A DNA stretch of 7,032 nt from Archangium sp. Its GTDB lineage: Bacteria > Myxococcota > Myxococcia > Myxococcales > Myxococcaceae. Made by a program: the position numbers and the translations under genes. Positions 1-5,393 of the stretch are shown in pieces. Every line of letters starts with the position of its first letter. Positions within the stretch are counted from its first letter, which is position 1. Below the pieces are notes generated by a model. That model had not been told where the DNA came from, did no database searches, and was given only the letters and a program-made list of their open reading frames with translations. The stretch covers positions 1-7,032 of the forward strand of contig JAEUJR010000643.1 in the NCBI GenBank assembly GCA_016793585.1. The letters run 5' to 3'.

Positions 1-88
1 GCAACGCGATGCGGAAGGCATCGTGCGGCGCCACCACCTCGCCCAGCCCGTCGTCAGGTGCAGGACTCACGTCCTTCACGTTGGCCAA
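1..88 (-). CDS. Partial hypothetical protein, N-terminal 29 residues only
   Basis: Only the beginning of this gene is in the window; it leaves at base 1. The minus-strand frame reads MANVKDVSPAPDDGLGEVVA followed by PHDAFRIAL with no stop. From base 58 down to 2, 17 of 19 codons end in G or C, as in the recognised genes here, while one of the other two minus frames is broken by a TGA at 54-56. I chose the TTG at 88-86 because GGGAG (100-96) lies seven bases upstream, good Shine-Dalgarno spacing; GTG codons at 79 and 70 in the same frame are alternatives with poorer spacing. No signal peptide or recognisable domain is visible in so short a piece, so no function is offered. It follows the lipoprotein gene on the same strand after a 100-base gap. 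The reading frame is moderately supported; the start is tentative. Confidence 0.5.
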   Translation of the reverse strand, partial: MANVKDVSPAPDDGLGEVVAPHDAFRIAL

Positions 89-93
89 GAAAT

Positions 94-181
94 CGCTCCC
101 AGGCCGGGAAATCGGCCTCGCAGTCGTATAGCCCAGCCAGCAGCAAACGCGACTCCCCGACCACCGAAAGGGCCGGGAGCG
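94..181 (-). promoter_or_regulatory. Leader with long-range inverted repeat over the ribosome binding site
   Basis: The gap between the lipoprotein stop (189) and the partial gene contains two arms, CGCTCCCGGCC (181-171 on the minus strand) and GGCCTGGGAGCG (105-94). They can form 11 G/C-rich pairs with one bulged U around a 65-base loop. The second arm includes the GGGAG ribosome binding site of the partial gene, so the stem would hide it. A second, local hairpin at 118-101 (AGGCCG, six-base loop, CGGCCT) uses some of the same bases, so the two folds exclude each other. This could be a leader switch, a weak transcription end for the lipoprotein gene (there is only a poor T-rich stretch afterwards), or chance in GC-rich DNA. 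Confidence 0.25.
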
Positions 182-188
182 CCCGAAA

Positions 189-2879
189 TCAGGGCAACTG
201 CACCTCTTTGGGCAGCAGCAGCCGCGTGCCGGCGTCGGAGATTCCGCTGCTGGCCGTGGCGCCCCAGGCGAACAGGCGCCCATCGGCGGTGAGTGCAACA
301 GAGGTGTCGCCCCCGGCGCCCAGCTTGACCACGTTCGACGGAAGCCCGAGGACCTGAACGGGGGTCGAGGCGTTGGTCGTGGTGCCGTTGCCGAGCTGCC
401 CCTGCGTGTTCGTGCCCCACGCCCAGACGAGGCCTGCGGAGTCGAGCGCCAGAGCGTGTGAATCGCCTGCCTCGAGATCGACGACGTCGGTCACACCGAG
501 CACGGCGGGCATGGCGAACTGGTACCGCCCGTTGGGGATCGCCGGCGCGCCGAACGAGAAGCCGTCCTGGTCGCCGAAGACGAACACGCCTGCGTCTGAC
601 GTCGAGATGTAGCCGCACGAGTTGCCGCACGCGAAGTCGACGACGTTCTGAATGGGCGTGTTGCCGACCTTGACGATGGAGGCGGCGCCGGGCTCTCCGC
701 CCGAGAAGCGGGTGTAGCCCACGCCGATCGCTTCGACGTTGTCGTTGCGCCCGACCGAGTACATCGCGCCGCTGCTCGTGATGAAGGTCGTGAAGTAGTT
801 GCAGCTGATCGTTCGGCTCAGTCCCGTCACGACTCCGGCGTCGGCGAAGCGGAGCGTGCGTGGCGTCGCCGTCGCCCCACCGGGTTGATAGTTCGCCGCT
901 CCCCAGCAGCTGCCGGTGCCGTCACCGTGAATCGCGCAGTTGGGTCCGAAGCCAGCGCGCGAGTTCGCGAGGCTGACGACATTCGTGAGGCCGGGCACCG
1001 TCGTGATCGCCGGCAGCGGCACCGGGTTCGGCCCGCAGTCCATCGAGTTGCCAGCGCAGGCCACCGTGCCGTCGTTGCGCAGGAACAAGGAGATCGAGCC
1101 GAGGGTGTTGGTCGCGGTGGCCGTGACGTTCGACAGGGCGGGAACGAAGGCGAAATTTGGCACCGTCATGCCGGTGCACACACCCGAGCTCCCCGTCATC
1201 AACACCAGGCCGTCCTGGCGGACGACGTAGCGGCAGTTGGAGACGTAGCCGAGCGCTGAGGGAGCACTCGGCTGAAGGATGACGACATTCAGCGCGGCGA
1301 CGAGCGACGTCGTCATGTTGCCTGCGAGATCGCGCGCTCGCGCGACGAAGCGGTGCGAGCCGTTGTTCATCGCCGTGAACGACTGGGCGAACTGGTATTG
1401 GTTGCCCGACGTCGGAGTCGTGCGCTGATCGACGAGCGCCAGGCCCTCGAACAGCTCGACGAGGCTGACACCGACGTTGTCGGTCGCGGTCGCGGTGATG
1501 GTGACAGAGCCGCTCGTCGTGAGCGTGTTCGGAGAGATCGCGAGCTGAATGACAGGTGGCGTCGTGTCGGGGACTCCTGCGTCGACCGCACTTCCGCCTG
1601 CTGCACTTCCGCCTGCTGCAGTTCCTCCCGCTGCGCTTCCACCAGCCGCAGTTCCTCCTGCTGCAGTTCCTCCTGCTGCAGTTCCTCCTGCTGCAGTTCC
1701 TCCTGCTGCAGTTCCTCCCGCTGCGCTTCCGCCTGCCGCAGTTCCGCCTGCCGCAGTTCCGCCTGCTGCGCTTCCGCCTGCCGCAGTTCCTCCCGCTGCG
1801 CTTCCGCCTGCCGCAGTTCCTCCTGCTGCAGTTCCTCCCGCTGCGCTTCCACCAGCTCCAGTTCCTCCTGCTGCAGTTCCTCCCGCTGCTGTGGTTCCTC
1901 CCGCTGCGCTTCCGCCTGCCGCGCTGCCTCCAGCAACGGCTCCGCCTGCTGTTCCTCCGCCGGCGGTTCCGCCTCCGAACGAGATCGTTCCCTCGCCTGG
2001 TGCGAGTTCGTACGGCCCCACCTCATTCTGACCCGCCTGAACGAGCACGCCGTCGACGCGCAAGGGCCGAAGCCCCTGCTTCTCGAACGCGAGCGAGTAC
2101 ACGCCTGTACCAAGCGACTCGAAGGCGAAGGCGCCGGTCGAGTCGGTGGCCGCGTTCGTGATCGTCCCCTTCACGGCGCGAACCTGCACCGCCGCGATCG
2201 GAGTTCCGTCGGCGAGCACGACCTTGCCCGTCAACCGTCCGACGGGGGCCTGACCGGGGTTCGCGCGCAGCGTCACCGTGCCGACGCGCTTCTCTTCCGC
2301 AGCCGCAACGGACAACGGCGTGGCCTCGGGCGAGTAGCCGCTCTTGAAGAACGCCAGCACCAGGTCGCCTTCTGGAACGCCCGGCAGCACGAAGGAGCCA
2401 TCGTCTCCGGTGCGAGCGACCTGCGGCAGCTGCGGCAGGAAGACGTCGACGCCACCATGACCGCTCGGCAGCTGGGCCCGATCGCCGAGGAGCACACGAC
2501 CCGAGATCGTCGCGTTTCGACCGAGGGTCACGGTGCCGAGGTTCACGTCCTTTCCGAAGCCAGCCTGCAGGGCCTCGAGCGTGAAGGCGCGCGCGCGGTC
2601 AACCGTTCCGTCACCGTCGGCGTCGAACTGAAACAACAGCCGGCCCGAGGTCGCGGTCAGGCCTGTGAGCAGCACTGCGCCTTCGTCATCGGCGGTTGCG
2701 CTCTGGCCGGTGGTTACCAGCGTCACGGTGGCCCGCTTCGCCGCGACGAGGTCGGCACGCCCGGGAACTGCCGTGACGACGATCGCGCGAATCGTGCCCG
2801 GCATCACCTGCTGCCGCTGCGGCAGACCCACATCGAGACAGCCAGCCAGGGTCATGGCCAACCAGAAGAACCGCTTCAT
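189..2879 (-). CDS. Surface lipoprotein with Gly/Ala-repeat linker, Ig-like domain and RCC1-like propeller
   Basis: This is an 896-residue predicted lipoprotein. The start ATG (2879) is preceded by GGGGGA at seven bases and opens a lipoprotein signal, MKRFFWLAMTLAGC, with lipobox LAGC and Cys14 as the lipidated residue. Leu follows the Cys, which by the E. coli rule favours the outer membrane. In order: about residues 30-120, a beta-rich region with a DADGDGTVD calcium-loop-like motif (86-94); 121-205 and 214-296, two carboxypeptidase-regulatory-like (CarboxypepD_reg) domains; 302-431, a low-complexity linker of GGTAA/GGSAA pentads; 438-535, an Ig-like domain starting DTTPPVIQL and ending in RARDLAGN; 541-896, an RCC1/BNR-like beta-propeller, clearest at DSHALALDSAGLVWAWGTN (806-824) and again near residue 870. 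The propeller carries many Cys residues, fitting oxidising conditions outside the cytoplasm. RCC1-type propellers usually bind proteins; the ligand here is unknown. trpS lies 28 bases upstream on the same strand, so co-transcription is possible. Domain names come from reading alone; the overall type is secure, the biological role is not. Confidence 0.88.
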   Translation of the reverse strand: MKRFFWLAMTLAGCLDVGLPQRQQVMPGTIRAIVVTAVPGRADLVAAKRATVTLVTTGQSATADDEGAVLLTGLTATSGRLLFQFDADGDGTVDRARAFTLEALQAGFGKDVNLGTVTLGRNATISGRVLLGDRAQLPSGHGGVDVFLPQLPQVARTGDDGSFVLPGVPEGDLVLAFFKSGYSPEATPLSVAAAEEKRVGTVTLRANPGQAPVGRLTGKVVLADGTPIAAVQVRAVKGTITNAATDSTGAFAFESLGTGVYSLAFEKQGLRPLRVDGVLVQAGQNEVGPYELAPGEGTISFGGGTAGGGTAGGAVAGGSAAGGSAAGGTTAAGGTAAGGTGAGGSAAGGTAAGGTAAGGSAAGGTAAGGSAAGGTAAGGTAAGGSAAGGTAAGGTAAGGTAAGGTAAGGTAAGGSAAGGTAAGGSAAGGSAVDAGVPDTTPPVIQLAISPNTLTTSGSVTITATATDNVGVSLVELFEGLALVDQRTTPTSGNQYQFAQSFTAMNNGSHRFVARARDLAGNMTTSLVAALNVVILQPSAPSALGYVSNCRYVVRQDGLVLMTGSSGVCTGMTVPNFAFVPALSNVTATATNTLGSISLFLRNDGTVACAGNSMDCGPNPVPLPAITTVPGLTNVVSLANSRAGFGPNCAIHGDGTGSCWGAANYQPGGATATPRTLRFADAGVVTGLSRTISCNYFTTFITSSGAMYSVGRNDNVEAIGVGYTRFSGGEPGAASIVKVGNTPIQNVVDFACGNSCGYISTSDAGVFVFGDQDGFSFGAPAIPNGRYQFAMPAVLGVTDVVDLEAGDSHALALDSAGLVWAWGTNTQGQLGNGTTTNASTPVQVLGLPSNVVKLGAGGDTSVALTADGRLFAWGATASSGISDAGTRLLLPKEVQLP
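1590..1976 (-). repeat. 15-bp tandem repeat encoding (A-A-G-G-T/S)n linker
   Basis: On the coding strand the unit is GCAGCAGGAGGAACT, giving Ala-Ala-Gly-Gly-Thr, with Ser replacing Thr in some units. Regular pentads cover residues 331-430, and a less regular Gly/Ala/Thr stretch leads in from residue 302. One extra Thr at residue 330 breaks the phase. Several units near 1650-1710 are identical at DNA level; others differ by synonymous third-base changes. The product should be a flexible, uncharged spacer between the regulatory-like domains and the Ig-like domain. Such arrays expand and contract by replication slippage in whole codons, so linker length probably varies between strains. Confidence 0.9.
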
Positions 2880-2886
2880 GTGAACG

Positions 2887-2892
2887 TCCCCC
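2887..2892 (-). promoter_or_regulatory. Ribosome binding site of the lipoprotein gene
   Basis: GGGGGA ends seven bases before the ATG at 2879 and decides the start in favour of MKRFFW over an in-frame upstream start that would add 25 residues and bury the signal peptide. The 7-mer CGTTCAC occurs on both sides of it (2899-2893 and 2886-2880), a small direct repeat of unknown meaning. Confidence 0.7.
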
Positions 2893-2907
2893 GTGAACGG
2901 CGAAGCT

Positions 2908-3939
2908 TCAGAGCCCGACTGCGTCACGAACCCGCTTGATGACGGGCGCAGCATAGCCCCGGGCCTTCTCGGCGCCGGCCTTCAGAATGCGCTCGACCTC
3001 GGCGGGCTCATTCATCAGCTCGTTGTAGCGCTGGCGGGCGGCGCCGAACTCCTGTTTGTACCCGTCGAGCAGCAGCCCCTTGAAGTAGCCGTAGCCGTTC
3101 GTCTTCGGGTCTCCGCCCGTCCTCCAGGCCTTGTCGGCGTCGGCAAAGGCCGCGGGCGGCAGCACCACCTTGAGCAGATCGTAGAGCGGCTGGTTCTCGG
3201 TCGGCTTCGGTGACTCGGGCGGCGTGGAGTCGGTCTTCACCGACTTGATCTGCTTCTCGACCTCTTTGTCGGGCCCGAACAGATCGATCGTGTTCGCGTA
3301 GCTCTTCGACATCTTCTGGCCATCGCGGCCCGGCACCACGGCGGTCTCGTCACGGGTGCGCGCGACCGGCAGCTTGAACACACCCGGCTTCTTCGACTTC
3401 TCGCCGGTGGGGTCCTGCGGATCGTAGCCCTTCGTGTACGCGACGTTGAACTTCGTGGCCCAGTCACGGGTGAACTCGAGGTGCTGCCGCTGATCACGCC
3501 CGACCGGAACGATGTCGGAGTCGTAGAGCAGAATGTCTGCGGCCATGAGCACGGGGTACGCGAACAGCCCGAACTCGGGGCTGCTGATGCCCTTGTTCTC
3601 GATCTTGTCGCGGTAGCTGGTCGCGCGCTCGAGCACCGCCATGGGAACGAGCGTGCCCAGCACCCAATAGAGCTCGGTGACCTCGGGAATGTCGCTCTGG
3701 CGAAACAGGGTCGCCTTCGCGGGGTCGAGACCGAGGGCGAGGTAGGCGACGGCCGTCTCGAAGGTGAGCTGCCTGGCCAGTGCGCCGTCACGCACGCTGG
3801 TGAGCGCGTGATAGTTCGCGATGAAGTAGAGCGCCTCGCCCTCGTGCTGCAGGCTCACGAACTCGCGAATCGCGCCGTAGTAGTTGCCGAGGTGAAGCCG
3901 ACCCGAAGACTGAACGCCACTGAGTGTTCGAAGTGCCAT
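2908..3939 (-). CDS. trpS: Tryptophanyl-tRNA synthetase
   Basis: Cytoplasmic class Ic aminoacyl-tRNA synthetase that activates tryptophan with ATP and loads it onto tRNA-Trp for translation. The protein has 343 residues, the usual bacterial length. The N-terminus reads TLSGVQSSGRLHLGNYYGA, containing the HIGH-type ATP-binding signature HLGN at residues 16-19. Family landmarks follow in order: FRQSDIPEVTELYW (79-92), a Rossmann-fold segment with MAADILLYDSDIVPVGRDQRQHLE (132-155), and the second signature GQKMSKS, with KMSKS at 209-213. The C-terminal part is the helical anticodon-binding region, ending in VIKRVRDAVGL. The ATG at 3939 has AAAGG six bases upstream. It is divergent from the MYXO-CTERM protein gene across 68 bases, which leaves no room for a T-box leader. 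The lipoprotein gene starts 28 bases downstream. All key motifs are present, so the enzyme looks intact. Confidence 0.97.
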   Translation of the reverse strand: MALRTLSGVQSSGRLHLGNYYGAIREFVSLQHEGEALYFIANYHALTSVRDGALARQLTFETAVAYLALGLDPAKATLFRQSDIPEVTELYWVLGTLVPMAVLERATSYRDKIENKGISSPEFGLFAYPVLMAADILLYDSDIVPVGRDQRQHLEFTRDWATKFNVAYTKGYDPQDPTGEKSKKPGVFKLPVARTRDETAVVPGRDGQKMSKSYANTIDLFGPDKEVEKQIKSVKTDSTPPESPKPTENQPLYDLLKVVLPPAAFADADKAWRTGGDPKTNGYGYFKGLLLDGYKQEFGAARQRYNELMNEPAEVERILKAGAEKARGYAAPVIKRVRDAVGL

Positions 3940-4007
3940 CGCCAGCCTTTGTGACGAAGCAGACGGTCAAAGTCCACTCTCGCTGACAGGGCTGGCAGAC
4001 TCCGCTC
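3940..4007. promoter_or_regulatory. Divergent intergenic region between trpS and the MYXO-CTERM protein gene
   Basis: This 68-base gap must carry the 5' signals of both flanking genes unless promoters lie inside the coding regions. On the minus strand AAAGG (3950-3946) is the trpS ribosome binding site, six bases from its ATG. TTGACC (3970-3965, minus) resembles a -35 box, but no convincing -10 box sits at the right distance. For the plus-strand gene I see neither a convincing promoter nor a strong ribosome binding site. The region function is inferred from position. Confidence 0.4.
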
Positions 4008-5393
4008 GTGCTTCGTCTTGCGCTTCTGCTGCTCCCGACCGCGGCCAGCGCGCAGCTGCTGCTCGAGGAGCCCTTCGACACGCCCCTCGTCGACGGCGGC
4101 TGGGCTGCGATCGCGCAGCCGGTCGGCGGCATCGCCGATCTCTCGGCGGGAAAGGTCGCTGGCGGCTGGCGGGTCACCCGCGCTGACGCCGGCTCGGGGT
4201 TGGCGAACCGATCACCCTGCTTCCGCAAGGGCTTCGATGGTGGCGTGAGCCCGGTGACGGTTCGCTACTGGCTCAACGCCTCCAGCCTCAACGACACGTT
4301 CGGCATGTACCCCGTCATCATCCAGTCGCCGGCGAACACGCTGGCCGAGGTCCGCTTCACCGGGTTGCCGATGAGCTCGTTCACGCCAATCCTTCAATGC
4401 GCAGACGCGATGGGCGTGTTCCACGTCTGTTCAGCGCCGACGATTCCAGTGCTCAGCTCGCAGACCTGGCACCTGGTCGAGCTTCGGCTCGAAGGCGTGG
4501 GCACCGGCCAGGGGATCTGTCGCGCTGCAGTCGACGGCACCGAGTTCTGCAGTCAGCCCGTCAATTGGACTGGGCTGCAACCGACGAGCGCCTTCATCGG
4601 GCTCTGCGCGCTCGAGCAAGCGTGGGCGGGAGCGATGACGATCGACGAGCTCCGCGTGGTGTCGGGGCGACAGGGCTCGCGGCTTCGCATCATCGGCCCG
4701 CACACTGGCACGCAAGGCGACTGCCTTCGCTTCACCATCGACACCCTCGACGCCTTCACCCAGCAGCCCGCCCCCGTCGCCGCCCCGACGGTCCTCGACA
4801 ACGTCGCGTTCATGGGGGCGAACGCGTTCTTCGCGAGCGACTGCTCGACTCCATCGGCGCCACCTGAGCTCTCGCCGGCTGCCCCCGTCTGGGAGGTGTA
4901 CGCGAGGGCGGGAACCCTCGACATCAGCATCACTGCGGCTTCGAGCGACCTGCTTCCTGCGATTCCGTTCTTCGTTCAGATCACGCCCGCTCCGGTGGAC
5001 GCGGGAGTGCCCGACGCGGGAATGCTCGACGCGGGAATGCTCGACGCGGGAACGCTCGACGCGGGAACGCTCGACGCGGGAATGCTCGACGCGGGAACGC
5101 TCGACGCGGGAACGCTCGACGCGGGAACGTTCGACGCGGGAATGCACGACGCGGGAATGCTCGACGCGGGAACGTTCGACGCGGGAACGTTCGACGCGGG
5201 AACGCTCGACGCGGGAACGCTCGACGCGGGAATGCTCGACGCAGGAAGTTCGGGCTTCGACTCAGGCACCACGCTCGATGCCGGAGTGGTGCCAGCGGCC
5301 GTGGCCTACGACGTGGGCTGCGGTTGCACGGGCGCTCCGTTGGTGCACTTCATCGCGGCACTCGCCCTGCTCTTCCGCCGATCACGTCGCTGA
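4008..5393 (+). CDS. Secreted surface protein with DAG-repeat stalk and MYXO-CTERM anchor
   Basis: Predicted 461-residue exported protein of unknown ligand. The GTG start (4008) is the only one in frame after the TGA at 3984 that yields a signal peptide: MLRLALLLLPTAASA, with cleavage expected before Gln16; no strong Shine-Dalgarno is seen. Residues 16-220 form a beta-rich globular part (EEPFDTPLVDGGW near the start, WHLVELRLEGVG at 154-165, MTIDELRVVSG at 210-220) reminiscent of concanavalin/LamG-like jelly-rolls, which is inference. Residues 224-327 look like a second beta domain, with Cys238 and Cys279 a possible disulfide. Residues 331-415 are 17 DAGxx pentads forming an acidic stalk. The C-terminus is GCGCTGAP (437-444), a hydrophobic stretch and RRSRR: the tripartite layout of MYXO-CTERM sorting signals, known to be handled by myxosortase and to place proteins on the myxobacterial surface. 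The coding end overlaps xerD by 12 bases. The architecture is well supported; the function is unknown. Confidence 0.88.
   Translation: MLRLALLLLPTAASAQLLLEEPFDTPLVDGGWAAIAQPVGGIADLSAGKVAGGWRVTRADAGSGLANRSPCFRKGFDGGVSPVTVRYWLNASSLNDTFGMYPVIIQSPANTLAEVRFTGLPMSSFTPILQCADAMGVFHVCSAPTIPVLSSQTWHLVELRLEGVGTGQGICRAAVDGTEFCSQPVNWTGLQPTSAFIGLCALEQAWAGAMTIDELRVVSGRQGSRLRIIGPHTGTQGDCLRFTIDTLDAFTQQPAPVAAPTVLDNVAFMGANAFFASDCSTPSAPPELSPAAPVWEVYARAGTLDISITAASSDLLPAIPFFVQITPAPVDAGVPDAGMLDAGMLDAGTLDAGTLDAGMLDAGTLDAGTLDAGTFDAGMHDAGMLDAGTFDAGTFDAGTLDAGTLDAGMLDAGSSGFDSGTTLDAGVVPAAVAYDVGCGCTGAPLVHFIAALALLFRRSRR
4998..5252 (+). repeat. Tandem 15-bp repeat, 17 units, encoding (D-A-G-T/M-L)n
   Basis: The unit is GACGCGGGAACGCTC, with ACG/ATG switching at the fourth codon (Thr/Met) and CTC, TTC or CAC at the fifth (Leu/Phe/His). 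The codons for Asp, Ala and Gly are identical in nearly every copy, which points to recent slippage or unequal exchange rather than selection on protein sequence alone. The first unit (DAGVP) and the last (DAGSS) are degenerate, as expected at array edges. The encoded stretch is a repeating acidic spacer between the globular domains and the membrane anchor, so unit number would set how far the protein stands off the surface. Confidence 0.95.
5307..5390 (+). other. MYXO-CTERM-like C-terminal sorting signal
   Basis: Residues 434-461 of the DAG-repeat protein. Cys438 and Cys440 lie in GCGC, followed by TGAP, a hydrophobic run (LVHFIAALALLF, 445-456) and the terminal basic cluster RRSRR. In the known family the Cys lies at or near the processing site of the myxosortase intramembrane protease, and the basic end stays in the cytoplasm. 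The hydrophobic run is short and contains a His, but the three-part layout and terminal position fit well. Confidence 0.82.

Noticed and set aside
54..188. Lipoprotein continued past its TGA by read-through in the same frame (to a TGA at 54-56)
   Set aside because: The frame stays open for about 44 codons, but the sequence has mixed third-base composition and shows no domain; it is better explained as a leader.
1590..1976. CRISPR array
   Set aside because: The repeats are 15 bases in direct tandem without spacers and translate as pentapeptides in a long coding frame. The same holds for 4998-5252.
1549..2031. Plus-strand PPAAV/PPAAL repeat frame
   Set aside because: It is the exact antisense of the Gly/Ala array and has no coding support outside the repeat.
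1367..2113. Same-strand alternative frame in the lipoprotein gene giving Glu/Gln-rich repeats such as REELQQEEL
   Set aside because: It looks like a coiled coil, but this is the mechanical result of reading the 15-bp repeat in another frame; the flanks are low-complexity Arg/Ser with no sensible start.
1353..2939. Long plus-strand open frame (528 codons) opposite the lipoprotein gene
   Set aside because: It is rich in Ser, Cys and Arg, has no recognisable domain, and lies antisense to a well-supported protein with signal peptide and domains. Long antisense open frames are expected in GC-rich genes.
3940..4007. T-box or tryptophan leader upstream of trpS
   Set aside because: The gap is only 68 bases, too short for a T-box, and no terminator/antiterminator or Trp-rich leader peptide is visible.
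4976..5272. Minus-strand PASSVPAS repeat frame
   Set aside because: Antisense of the DAG array, with no independent start, domain or neighbours.
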